From assembly GCA_003646025.1 (NCBI GenBank), contig QNDR01000004.1, forward strand, positions 1-54,388: a stretch of DNA of 54,388 nt, read 5' to 3'. The notes under the pieces are model-generated. The model was not told the DNA's origin. It made no database searches and saw nothing but the letters and a program-made list of their open reading frames with translations. Source of the stretch: Candidatus Fermentibacterota bacterium (GTDB lineage: Bacteria > Fermentibacterota > Fermentibacteria > Fermentibacterales > JCC-6). Numbering within the stretch: the stretch's first letter is position 1; every line of letters begins with the position of its first letter. Shown one piece after another: positions 19,216 to 27,440 of this stretch. The position numbers were made by a program, and so were the translations under genes.

Positions 19216-20224
19216 CAGACGGATAGCTCTGTACGCATCTTCAGCGGTCAACAGAGGAGGCACCGGTGTTTACACAGCCAGGTTGATTGAGGGGTTTCAG
19301 AAAGCTGGTATAACACAGGTTGTTCCGATTGGATTGACCGCTTCGGGTTACCGGGGAAAATTTATTTCAGAACACATGGGGTTGCGCCGTATTCTCCGAA
19401 AACAACACTTCGATCTGGCACATCTTCCCGCTTTTGCCGGAGCAGTCCCAGGTGGTATTCCCTACGCTGTGACAGTTCACGATATGGCTTTTATGGCACA
19501 ACCCGGCTGGTTCCCGATTCTTAAATCGCTGTACTACAGGCTTCACTTTCCCAGAGTTGCTACAGGAGCTTCAGTTGTAATCGCAGACAGCGATTTTACT
19601 GTTTCAGAAATAAAGAAGTATCTGGGGCTTTCATCAACAAGAGTTTACCTCTCTGCACCACACAACACAGCTTCCGATGCTGTGTTCAGAAAAACATCCG
19701 GAATAACCGGAGACTACATACTTTCAGCAAGTACAATAGAGCCCAGAAAGAACATAGATGCGCTGCTGGAGGCGTGGCCGGAGATAAGACGGATACATCC
19801 GGGAATGACCCTGGTAGTTGCTGGCAGATGGGGCTGGGGAAAAAAGAAAACGAAAGACGCACTGACTGATACTCCTGGAGTCGTATGGATTGGATCTGTT
19901 GGAGAACAGTTGCTTTCAAGTGTATTCTCAGGCGCAAAACTGCTTGTTTATCCGTCACTTTATGAAGGGTTCGGGCTGCCCCCTCTGGAAGCCGCAGCTT
20001 CTGGAGTTCCGTTTGTGGTGGGACCTGCTGGAACGCTCCTGGAGGTTTACGGGTCTGTGGCTGCAGCAGTTTCCGGAGAAACACCGCAATCTATTGCGGA
20101 AGCTGTTCTGAATGCCCTTGAAAAAAAGCAGAATCCGGAAGAGCTCCGTGAATTTGCCGGTAGATTTACGTGTAAAACCATGGCTGAGAATACATACCGG
20201 GCTTACGGAAAGGCGTTTCAGTGA
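19202..20224 (+). CDS. Glycosyltransferase family 4 protein
   Basis: A GT4-type retaining glycosyltransferase of about 340 residues. The N-terminal donor-independent domain opens with IALYASSAVNRGGTGVYTARL, and the C-terminal domain has EPRKNIDALLEAW and the nucleotide-sugar E-x7-E region in YEGFGLPPLEAAASG. I chose the TTG at 19202, with AGGTGA eight bases upstream, because it places the conserved beta-strand at the N-terminus. An upstream in-frame start at 19157 would add 15 residues of non-conserved sequence inside the previous gene. The next glycosyltransferase starts on its stop (GTGA). Acceptor and sugar are unknown. Confidence 0.88.
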   Translation: MRRYNRRIALYASSAVNRGGTGVYTARLIEGFQKAGITQVVPIGLTASGYRGKFISEHMGLRRILRKQHFDLAHLPAFAGAVPGGIPYAVTVHDMAFMAQPGWFPILKSLYYRLHFPRVATGASVVIADSDFTVSEIKKYLGLSSTRVYLSAPHNTASDAVFRKTSGITGDYILSASTIEPRKNIDALLEAWPEIRRIHPGMTLVVAGRWGWGKKKTKDALTDTPGVVWIGSVGEQLLSSVFSGAKLLVYPSLYEGFGLPPLEAAASGVPFVVGPAGTLLEVYGSVAAAVSGETPQSIAEAVLNALEKKQNPEELREFAGRFTCKTMAENTYRAYGKAFQ

Positions 20225-21288
20225 AAATCCTCCAGGTGTACAAAGATATTTTTCCTGAGGTTCACGGCGGAATCGAGCGCCATATATACGATCTATCACA
20301 GTTTCTTGTTTCCCGGGGGCACAGTGTGGAAGTTCTGGTTGCCGGTGGCGGAAACAGAGACGTGGACGGACTGGCTGTTAAAGGTATTTGGTCTCCAGCC
20401 CGTGTGCTTTCAAATCCTGTGGTACCTGGATTCAGCAGGTTTCTTGCTGGAACAGACGCAGATGTTGTTCATTTCCATCTTCCACTGCCAAGTGCTGTGC
20501 TGGCCTGGGCTGTGCTTAAAAAGAAAAAGCCATACGTAGTTACCTACCACAGCGATATAGTCCGCCAGGCTTTTGTGATGCCTGTTTACGGTCCTGTTCT
20601 TGGAAGATTCCTTGCAGGGGCCCGTAGTGTGATTGTTTCTTCAGATAACTATATCCGTACCTCACCCTACCTGAGAGATCTGCACAACACACAGACTATT
20701 CCCATTGGAGCTGATCTGGAACGGTTCAAGCCGGGAGGAACAGCGGGGAAGGCATACTATCTGTTTGTGGGAAGATTCAGAAGGTACAAAGGCATTTTTG
20801 TTCTTCTGGACGCCTGGCGTAAAATGGAGAATCCTCCTGATCTTATCCTGGCCGGGGGGGGCGGGCTGGAGAAAAAGGTAAATGCCTTTATTTCGGAACA
20901 CCATCTGCCTGTCAGTGTTGTAACCAATGTCTCAGACGAAGAGCTCATTTCGCTGTATCAGGGGGCAAAAGCTCTGATTCTCCCATCCATTCAGCGCAGT
21001 GAAGCCTTTGGAATGGTGCAGGTTGAGGCAATGGCCTGTGGAGCTGCAGTGATAAGCAGTAACCTTCCCACAGGTGTGTCCTGGGTGAACAGCCACGGTG
21101 AAACCGGCCTTCTTTTTACTCCAGGTGATTCGTCTGACCTGTGCAGAGCTGTAGCCCGTTTCGAAGAGTCGGAAACCATGAGAGCCGCGATGTATACGCA
21201 GGCCAGAAACAGGGCAGAGGCCCTTTTTAACAGCAGGACGCTTCTGAAAAGAGTTGAAGAATGTCTGATAGAAGCCACCGTGATCTGA
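20221..21288 (+). CDS. Glycosyltransferase family 4 protein
   Basis: A second GT4 enzyme (355 residues). The N-terminal motif FPEVHGGIERHIYDLSQFL is typical of GT4 enzymes acting on lipid- or polymer-linked acceptors. The C-terminal half has YLFVGRFRRYKGIFVLLDAW, LILAGGGGLEKKV and the E-x7-E element in SEAFGMVQVEAMACG. GTG start overlapping the preceding stop (GTGA) indicates translational coupling. It is not a recent duplicate of the upstream gene; the two share only family-level motifs. It probably acts in the same glycan pathway as the nucleotidyltransferase and first GT4. Confidence 0.9.
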   Translation: MKILQVYKDIFPEVHGGIERHIYDLSQFLVSRGHSVEVLVAGGGNRDVDGLAVKGIWSPARVLSNPVVPGFSRFLAGTDADVVHFHLPLPSAVLAWAVLKKKKPYVVTYHSDIVRQAFVMPVYGPVLGRFLAGARSVIVSSDNYIRTSPYLRDLHNTQTIPIGADLERFKPGGTAGKAYYLFVGRFRRYKGIFVLLDAWRKMENPPDLILAGGGGLEKKVNAFISEHHLPVSVVTNVSDEELISLYQGAKALILPSIQRSEAFGMVQVEAMACGAAVISSNLPTGVSWVNSHGETGLLFTPGDSSDLCRAVARFEESETMRAAMYTQARNRAEALFNSRTLLKRVEECLIEATVI

Positions 21289-21779
21289 CAGTTCTTGTGC
21301 TGTATGCCACTGCACTCGGGGTGATAGACAGTCTTGTTCCGAGGCCTGTTCCATTTATGAAGCTGGGGCTTGCAAATGCTGCAGCTGTAGTTGCAGTTGT
21401 CAGGTATGGTTTTCTGAAAACACTGGAACTCAATCTACTTAGAGTATTTGCTGTAGCCCTTATCACCGGGTTACTGGCGACGCCCTCTTTTCTCCTCTCG
21501 GTAACAGGTGCTGTAACAAGCGCTGTTGCAATGGGGTCCATGAGATTTGTGTTCAGAGACAGGCTGTCCTATGCAGGTGTGTCCGTTACTGGAGCAGTTG
21601 CATCGCTGTGGATGCAGCTGGTTGTTGCGCGTATTGTTCTGCCGGGACTTCCGCTGCAGAATATTGTATTATTGCTCACTGTGTGGGGAATTATTTCCGG
21701 TGCAGTTACAGGTCTGATTGCACAGGCTGCTGTGTGCAGGAGACAGAAAACTGAAGTGTTGCATAAAGACGAGTGTTAA
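21261..21779 (+). CDS. Gx transporter / heptaprenyl diphosphate synthase component I-like membrane protein
   Basis: A hydrophobic protein of 172 residues with five to six predicted helices. The pattern LGVIDSLVPRPVPFMKLGLANAA matches the family named Gx transporter or Hpre_diP_synt_I, which resembles ECF-type S components. The substrate and the relation to prenyl diphosphate synthase are unproven in most bacteria. It overlaps the preceding glycosyltransferase by 28 bases. A purine-rich AAAAGAGTTGAAGA precedes the ATG. A prenyl-related role would suit a lipid carrier for the glycans made upstream, but that is inference. Confidence 0.75.
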   Translation: MSDRSHRDLTVLVLYATALGVIDSLVPRPVPFMKLGLANAAAVVAVVRYGFLKTLELNLLRVFAVALITGLLATPSFLLSVTGAVTSAVAMGSMRFVFRDRLSYAGVSVTGAVASLWMQLVVARIVLPGLPLQNIVLLLTVWGIISGAVTGLIAQAAVCRRQKTEVLHKDEC

Positions 21780-21806
21780 ATTAAGATACAGTTACAGAAA
21801 GGACAG

Positions 21807-22082
21807 GTGTTGTTAAACGGAAGGTCCACAGGATTCTGGGTTTTCATTGCCGTTGCAGGCATGATGACCGGTACTGTGTTCGGTGAGGCCGTGGGGGCCG
21901 TGCTGCCGGACAGTTCTGTGGCGTTGAGGCAGTTTTTCAGCGGTGGGGCCGAGTTCTCTGTAGGGCCTCTGGGCTTCGATATCTACATTCTGAGGTTTCA
22001 GATCGCTGAAATTGCGGTGAAGCTTAACATAATGACATTTGCCGGTCTTCTTGCGGTGGGTGTTTTATACAAATGGTTCTGA
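21807..22082 (+). CDS. DUF4321-like small membrane protein
   Basis: The product has 91 residues and two hydrophobic helices (about 9-33 and 70-90) joined by a soluble loop. The pattern GFWVFIAVAGMMTGTVFGEAVG followed by a C-terminal NIMTFAGLLAVGVLYKW fits the DUF4321 family, of unknown function. The GTG at 21807 lies only three bases after AAAGGA. The TTG at 21810, with six bases of spacing, is an equally good or better start. It precedes tatA by 18 bases. Confidence 0.7.
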   Translation: MLLNGRSTGFWVFIAVAGMMTGTVFGEAVGAVLPDSSVALRQFFSGGAEFSVGPLGFDIYILRFQIAEIAVKLNIMTFAGLLAVGVLYKWF

Positions 22083-22100
22083 CTGCACGGGGGGGTTATT

Positions 22101-22298
22101 TTGGGTCGTATAGGAACCACCGAGCTTGTGCTGATTCTTGTGGTGCTTCTTCTTCTCTTCGGAGCAAAGAGGATTCCTGATATTGCCAGAGCTGTCGGGA
22201 AATCCATGAGTCAGTTCAAAAAGGGTTTGAAGGACGTGGATATTGAATCTGATGAGGTTGGCAGTGATGACGGAAAAAAAGAGCAGAGCGAGGAGTAA
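22101..22298 (+). CDS. tatA: Twin-arginine translocase subunit TatA
   Basis: TatA forms the pore-like oligomer of the Tat pathway that exports folded proteins. The 65-residue product has the hallmark order: a short periplasmic start (MGRIGTTE), one transmembrane helix (LVLILVVLLLLFGAKRIPD), a FGxxxxP hinge, an amphipathic helix (ARAVGKSMSQFKKGLKD) and an acidic tail. TatB-like lengthening is absent. The start is TTG with a GGGGGG five bases upstream. No tatC is in the window, so the rest of the system must lie elsewhere. Confidence 0.92.
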   Translation: MGRIGTTELVLILVVLLLLFGAKRIPDIARAVGKSMSQFKKGLKDVDIESDEVGSDDGKKEQSEE

Positions 22299-22304
22299 TA
22301 CTTT

Positions 22305-22907
22305 ATGGCAACTGTGAGCTACAGCGCTAAGGAAATTGACTGCAAGATTGTGTATGCAGGTCCGGGGTTGTCAGGGAAAACAACTAATGTAAAATATATC
22401 CACGGTCAGGTCGCCTCAGATTCAAGGGGAAAACTGATTTCCCTTGCTGCCGGTAACGACAGAACTCTGTTTTTTGATTTTCTCCCGCTGGATTCCGGCG
22501 AGATCAATGGCTTCAAGATACGTCTGCATCTCTACAGTGTCCCTGGTCAGGCCATGTATTCAGACAGCCGCCGGCTGATTCTTCAGGGTGTTGACGGTAT
22601 TGTTTTTGTTGCCGATTCTCAGGAGTCAAGAATGGATGCCAACATTGCAAGTCTCAGAGACCTGAAAGAGAATCTCCGCAATCAGAGGAGGAAGGGCGTC
22701 AGTCTTGTTCTGCAGTGCAACAAGAGAGACCTGCACGATGCTATTCCTGTGGATGAGATTGTTCGTGAGCTCGGGTTGTCTCGTGTCGCGTGTCTTGAAT
22801 CTGTGGCATCCGAGGGCAAAGGCGTGTTTGAGACCCTGCGCAGGGTGAGCCGGATGGTGATAGCAAGACTGCACAGACAATTTGAAATACTGGAGGGAAG
22901 AGCCTGA
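22305..22907 (+). CDS. MglA-like small Ras-family GTPase
   Basis: A 200-residue soluble GTPase of the bacterial MglA/Gtr-like group, which controls polarity or motility in some bacteria. The P-loop is GPGLSGKT (19-26). The family-specific RTLFFDFLPLD is at about 53-63. Switch II contains YSVPGQ (VPGQ at 79-82) in place of the DxxGQ of Ras. The guanine-specificity motif is NKRD at 139-142. No Roadblock/LC7 (MglB) partner is adjacent. The next gene starts on its stop codon and is a candidate partner. A second, distinct MglA-like gene is at 32261. Confidence 0.9.
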   Translation: MATVSYSAKEIDCKIVYAGPGLSGKTTNVKYIHGQVASDSRGKLISLAAGNDRTLFFDFLPLDSGEINGFKIRLHLYSVPGQAMYSDSRRLILQGVDGIVFVADSQESRMDANIASLRDLKENLRNQRRKGVSLVLQCNKRDLHDAIPVDEIVRELGLSRVACLESVASEGKGVFETLRRVSRMVIARLHRQFEILEGRA

Positions 22908-24343
22908 TGTCTGATTCTTTCGTTGATCTGTTGCTTGTGAGACTGGGAAGAGAAGAGGAAAAGAAGAAAGTATTAAAACTTCTCATTACGGGTCTTGATC
23001 TTTCGGTAACTGAGGCTGAGAATGCGGTTAACAACTCGCCGTCGGTGATCAAAGAAGCCGTTCCAATGAATGAAGCAAGGGCCATACAGAAGGATCTTTA
23101 TCCCTATATCGATCTTCTTCCCCGCCTGGAGGATGAGACCGGTGTCGAAGAGGAAGCGTCATCAGGAGCGGTTCTGGATTCTTCGGGAGGAACAGTCAAT
23201 CCTGAGGGAACTGAGGCTGAACCCGGGGTAGAAACCACGGAAAAGCCCGGGGATGCACAGAGTGAAGAGACAGTACAGCAGCCTGCTGTTGAGGAAGAAG
23301 AACCAATTGTAATTACTTCTGCAAGCGAGGAAATTCGCTCTACGGCAAGGTGCCACATCTGTGGAAGAACGCCTACGGACGGGGAGAGGCTTGCACCGTG
23401 CAGAACATGCGGGCAGCTTACCTGCAGGAACTGCTTTGACAGAGTGGCCCATGTGTGCAGCCACTGTGCCAGTGACGGAAAGTCCGTGGACAGGCCCAAC
23501 AAGGGTGTTGCTTCAGAGAGCAGAGAAGGTCTTGAATTCGATGCGGAACAACCGGTCAGCGAGGAGACAGGTGCAGGGTCAACTGTTCTGAAAACCGTGG
23601 TCGCTGTTTTCCTTGTGATCGCTCTGGCTGCAGCATTTTACTTCACAGACCCTCTGAATCTTTTCTCGCCGATTACCGGGGATTCCACATCCGGCGATGG
23701 TCTGGTTTCTGTCGATACATCCGGCACGGCAGTTCAGGATTCATCCGATACCGGAATACCTGCGCCGCAGGATTCTGTAGATATAAACGAAATACAGGAG
23801 GATACATCGTTTGTAGAAAGTGATTCTATTGCTGTTGATGATCCTTTTGGCCTGCGGCTTATTGCTCTGCCGGACAGCTGTATACCTGCGGAGAATCCAG
23901 TTCCTATCAGTTTTCAGACCAGAGCTCCCCGGAACACAGATGCAGAAATTCCTGTGGAAAGCAGTGAGGTAGTGTTCAGTGAGCTGGAGCTGCTTGCGTC
24001 GGCGATTCCAGTTGTGGTGGATGACGGGGCATTTCTGGTTTATGAAGACTCTACAACCGTTCTGGTTATGGCGATTCTTCATCCGGAAGAAGCAGAAGTA
24101 AGAATTCGTCTCATGAGGGATGCGGCGGCCATGCTGGAACCTGCAGACGTTGATCAGCTGGTGCTTGTCTACAGAGAAAACCGATACCAGGAGGCTGTTG
24201 TATACAGTCTGGTACACGAGGCTTTCTCAGAGGTAGCAGGCGTTCTCAATCCAAGACAGTTCCAGAATATCATGGGTTACAGAGAGAGCTGCTGGGAGTC
24301 TGTCAGCGGCCCTGTGGCTCTGTGGCTTTCCACCATGGAATAA
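22907..24343 (+). CDS. Unknown membrane protein with L7/L12-like domain and eight-cysteine zinc motif
   Basis: I do not recognise a named family for the whole protein (478 residues). Residues about 15-70 resemble the C-terminal domain of ribosomal L7/L12: KKVLKLLITGLDLSVTEAEN then VIKEAVPMNEARAIQ. An acidic low-complexity linker (80-135) follows. Next is a compact zinc-binding motif with C149, C152, C165, C168, C173, C176, C184 and C187, spaced like a treble-clef or RING-type cross-brace. A single transmembrane helix covers about 227-246. The C-terminal 230 residues are outside the membrane if the N-terminus is cytoplasmic. They begin with a Ser/Thr/Asp-rich linker. It is coupled to the MglA-like GTPase by a one-base stop/start overlap, so it may anchor or sense for that GTPase (inference). 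Confidence 0.8.
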   Translation: MSDSFVDLLLVRLGREEEKKKVLKLLITGLDLSVTEAENAVNNSPSVIKEAVPMNEARAIQKDLYPYIDLLPRLEDETGVEEEASSGAVLDSSGGTVNPEGTEAEPGVETTEKPGDAQSEETVQQPAVEEEEPIVITSASEEIRSTARCHICGRTPTDGERLAPCRTCGQLTCRNCFDRVAHVCSHCASDGKSVDRPNKGVASESREGLEFDAEQPVSEETGAGSTVLKTVVAVFLVIALAAAFYFTDPLNLFSPITGDSTSGDGLVSVDTSGTAVQDSSDTGIPAPQDSVDINEIQEDTSFVESDSIAVDDPFGLRLIALPDSCIPAENPVPISFQTRAPRNTDAEIPVESSEVVFSELELLASAIPVVVDDGAFLVYEDSTTVLVMAILHPEEAEVRIRLMRDAAAMLEPADVDQLVLVYRENRYQEAVVYSLVHEAFSEVAGVLNPRQFQNIMGYRESCWESVSGPVALWLSTME

Positions 24344-24375
24344 TCTTCTTACAAAAAAACCAGGAGTCTGTATTC

Positions 24376-26571
24376 ATGACAGGAGATACAAAGAAAAAGC
24401 TTGTTATTATAGAATCCCCAGCCAAAGCAAAGAGCCTTAAAAACTACCTGGGCCGAGGCTGGGATGTTGTTGCCTCATATGGTCATGTAAGGGATCTGCC
24501 TCTTAATCGTCTCGGTGTAAACACGGAAACACTTGAACCTGTCTACACAATTCTTCCCAGTAAAAGGGCAGCTGTGGCCAAGCTCAGGAAAACAGCATCA
24601 GCTTACAGTGAAATCTATCTGGCCGCTGATCCTGACCGCGAAGGGGAGGCTATCTGCTGGCATATCTACAAACTGCTTCAGGGTAAGGGAATATCCTTCA
24701 GGCGGATCAGGTTTAATTCCATAACAAGAGAGGCAGTTCGGGCTGCTTCCAGAACCGCTTCAGATATAGATATGAACCTGGTTGATGCACAGCAGGCCAG
24801 AAGAGTGATGGACCGTCTGGTGGGTTACAAGATCAGCCCGTATCTGTGGAGAACTGTGGGCAAAGGACTCAGTGCAGGCAGGGTACAGACTGTAGCTCTC
24901 AGGTTGATAGCTGAGCGGGAACTTGCCATAAGAAGCTTTGTCCCCAGAGAATTCTGGCCGGTAACTGCAGAATTCAGGCAGAATGGTTCTGTGTTTCAAA
25001 CCAAACTTTATAAAATAGACGGAAAAAGGGCAGACGGAGACAGGCACTCTCCAGGAAGTCGTGAAACTGCCGACAGAGTTCTCAGTCAGACCCGCGGGGA
25101 GGCCCTGTGGAAGATCAGCTCCCTGGTGGAAAAGAACAAGGCCAGAAAACCTGTTCCTCCGTTTATCACCAGCTCTCTTCAGGTTGCTGCGTCTGCAAGG
25201 TTGTCCATGCCGCCATCGGTAACCATGCGACTGGCTCAGGATCTGTATGAAGGTTTTGAAATCAACGGAGAAACAACAGGTCTTATTACCTATATGAGAA
25301 CGGATTCTGTCAGGATTGAACCTGCTGCGATTGCAGACTGCCGCAGTTTTGTAGAACAGAAGTGGAGTACCCGGGAACTCTCTCCGAAACCAAGACGCTA
25401 CAGAGCCAGCGGTGGCGCCCAGGACGCCCACGAAGCCATCAGGCCCACAGATGTAAGGCGAACTCCAGAGGAGATGGCCGGCATACTGGACGACAGGCAT
25501 CTGAAACTATACTCGCTTGTGTGGAAGAGATTTGTGGCTACTCAGATGGCTGATGCCATTGTCGCTGAAACTGAAGTTCTGGTTTCCAGCGGAGAATTGG
25601 TATTCAGAGCAACCGGGCAGAAGGTTGTAAGTCGGGGATTTTCACTGGTAGACCCGGCACAGCTTAAAATAGTCGGGAAAATCCCGGAACTTGCGGAGGG
25701 TGTTGTTGAATTCCTGGATGTAACAGCGGAGCAGAAGTTTACAAAGCCCCTGTCCAGGTATTCAGAAGCGGCTCTTGTATCGGAAATGAAAAAGAAAGCA
25801 ATTGGAAGACCTTCCACTTATGTATCGATCATATCAACATTGAAGAAGAGGACCTATGTAGAGGCCAGGGAGAAGAAACTTTTTCCCACTGAAGTGGGAA
25901 TGGTTACTGCAGACCTTCTGGTAAAGCTGTTTCCCCATCTGTTTGATGTTGGTTTCACAGCGACTCTTGAGGAATTGCTTGATCTCGTAGCTTCGGGGAA
26001 AACCAGTTACAAAGAAGCGGTAAAACAGCTTTACACACCGCTCGCTGCATCTCTGGAGGAAGCCATGAGACGCCTTCCCGAGATCAAGGCATCAATGGTA
26101 AAAGAAACTGCTGAAAAGTGTCCCCTGTGCGGTAAAGTGCTTCTGGAAAAGATGGGGAAGTACGGCAAATTTCTGGCATGCAGCGGATTCCCTTCGTGTC
26201 GGTATACCCGTCCTGTGAATGAAGATTCATCTTCTACAGTTTCTGATGTCAAATGTGCAAAGTGCGGTAAGGATATGCTTCTTCGAAACGGCAGATACGG
26301 CCGGTATCTTGCATGTTCAGATCCTGCATGCGGTCACACACAGCCTGTTCCTGTCGGGGTGAAATGTCCTGTTCCGGACTGCACCGGTGAGCTGGTTGAA
26401 AGACGGTCACGCAGAGGAAAGGTGTTTTATTCATGCAGCAGATACCCGGACTGTGACTATGCCATGTGGAACAAGCCTGTGGCAAGAGAGTGTCCCAGGT
26501 GCGGGTTTCCTCTGCTTGAAGAGAGAAAGAAAGGTGTGTTCTGTCCCCGTTGCAAGAAGAAGATAGACTGA
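24376..26571 (+). CDS. topA: DNA topoisomerase I (type IA)
   Basis: TopA relaxes negative supercoils through a 5'-phosphotyrosine intermediate. The Toprim domain begins KLVIIESPAKAKSL and contains AADPDREGEAI. The active-site tyrosine is Y306 in LITYMRTDSVR. The C-terminal tail has four cysteine zinc ribbons, each of four cysteines. The ATG at 24376 was chosen because AGGAG lies nine bases upstream; an in-frame ATG at 24322 would sit inside the preceding gene. It gives 731 residues, slightly shorter than the E. coli enzyme. It overlaps xerC by 22 bases. Confidence 0.96.
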   Translation: MTGDTKKKLVIIESPAKAKSLKNYLGRGWDVVASYGHVRDLPLNRLGVNTETLEPVYTILPSKRAAVAKLRKTASAYSEIYLAADPDREGEAICWHIYKLLQGKGISFRRIRFNSITREAVRAASRTASDIDMNLVDAQQARRVMDRLVGYKISPYLWRTVGKGLSAGRVQTVALRLIAERELAIRSFVPREFWPVTAEFRQNGSVFQTKLYKIDGKRADGDRHSPGSRETADRVLSQTRGEALWKISSLVEKNKARKPVPPFITSSLQVAASARLSMPPSVTMRLAQDLYEGFEINGETTGLITYMRTDSVRIEPAAIADCRSFVEQKWSTRELSPKPRRYRASGGAQDAHEAIRPTDVRRTPEEMAGILDDRHLKLYSLVWKRFVATQMADAIVAETEVLVSSGELVFRATGQKVVSRGFSLVDPAQLKIVGKIPELAEGVVEFLDVTAEQKFTKPLSRYSEAALVSEMKKKAIGRPSTYVSIISTLKKRTYVEAREKKLFPTEVGMVTADLLVKLFPHLFDVGFTATLEELLDLVASGKTSYKEAVKQLYTPLAASLEEAMRRLPEIKASMVKETAEKCPLCGKVLLEKMGKYGKFLACSGFPSCRYTRPVNEDSSSTVSDVKCAKCGKDMLLRNGRYGRYLACSDPACGHTQPVPVGVKCPVPDCTGELVERRSRRGKVFYSCSRYPDCDYAMWNKPVARECPRCGFPLLEERKKGVFCPRCKKKID

Positions 26572-27440
26572 TACTGGAATCTTTTAAAGATGAGCTTACC
26601 TACGGCAGGGGGCTTTCTCCACTGACAGTCAAAGCTTATCTGACACAGATGACGGATTTTGCAGCTGCCGGTGGATCGTTTGTAAAGGGTTTTGACATCT
26701 CTCAGATGCGGGAGTATCTCATGAAACGGGCTTCAACCGGTATGTCTCCAGGCAGTATTGCCAGAATGGTAAGCTGTTTTCATACCTTTTCCAGATGGCT
26801 TGTGGAGACAGGCCGTTCCGAAATAGACCACAGTGAGTTACTCAAGGCTCCCAGGGTGCCCAGAAGGCTTCCCGGGTTTCTTGGTGTCAGCGAAGTCAAA
26901 AGTGTTTTGAATGCTTACGATACCTCAACCACAAAGGGCCTGCGCAACAGAGCAGTAGTTGAACTGCTTTACGGAGCAGGTCTGCGGGCTGCCGAAGCTG
27001 CATCTCTTCTGCTTAAAAATACAAGTATAGCTTCAGGTACTGTAAGGGTCATGGGAAAGGGAAGAAGAGAAAGAATTGTTCCTGTTCCCGGTGGAACTGT
27101 GGAGTACCTTGGTAAATGGATTCAGAAACGAAATGAGTATATCTCAGGTGATGATCCTGGAACTCTTTTTATCAGTGTCAGAGGGCGAAAGCTTGACCCA
27201 AGGGATATACGGCGTATTGTTTCCGCTGGTGTTGACGGCGCAGCCAGGGCTGCAGGGGCCACTCCTCACACTTTCAGGCACAGTTTTGCCACACATCTTC
27301 TGAATGGAGGAGCGGATATCAGAACAGTTCAGGAACTGCTTGGGCATGCCGGGATAGGAACAACACAGATATATACGCATCTCACAACAGAGAAATTAAA
27401 AGGTGTTTACATGAAGACACACCCCAGGGGGAAAAAGTGA
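26550..27440 (+). CDS. xerC: Tyrosine recombinase XerC/XerD
   Basis: A chromosome-dimer-resolving type of tyrosine recombinase (296 residues). The N-terminal SAM-like DNA-binding domain covers about 1-100. The catalytic residues are all present: R146 (GAGLRAAEA), K170 (MGKGRRER), H240 and R243 (HTFRHSFATHLL), H266 (LGHAGI) and Y275 (IYTHLTTEKLK). The TTG start lies inside topA, with a weak Shine-Dalgarno, so an alternative start a few codons later is possible. The order topA-xerC-hslV-hslU matches Firmicutes (topA, codV, clpQ, clpY), which favours a housekeeping XerC over a mobile integrase. XerD cannot be excluded. Confidence 0.9.
   Translation: MQEEDRLILESFKDELTYGRGLSPLTVKAYLTQMTDFAAAGGSFVKGFDISQMREYLMKRASTGMSPGSIARMVSCFHTFSRWLVETGRSEIDHSELLKAPRVPRRLPGFLGVSEVKSVLNAYDTSTTKGLRNRAVVELLYGAGLRAAEAASLLLKNTSIASGTVRVMGKGRRERIVPVPGGTVEYLGKWIQKRNEYISGDDPGTLFISVRGRKLDPRDIRRIVSAGVDGAARAAGATPHTFRHSFATHLLNGGADIRTVQELLGHAGIGTTQIYTHLTTEKLKGVYMKTHPRGKK

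Noticed and set aside
26550-27440. xerC plus a tRNA as signs of an integrated element
   Set aside because: xerC is in a conserved topA-hslVU context 8 kb from the tRNA, with no direct repeats or phage genes.
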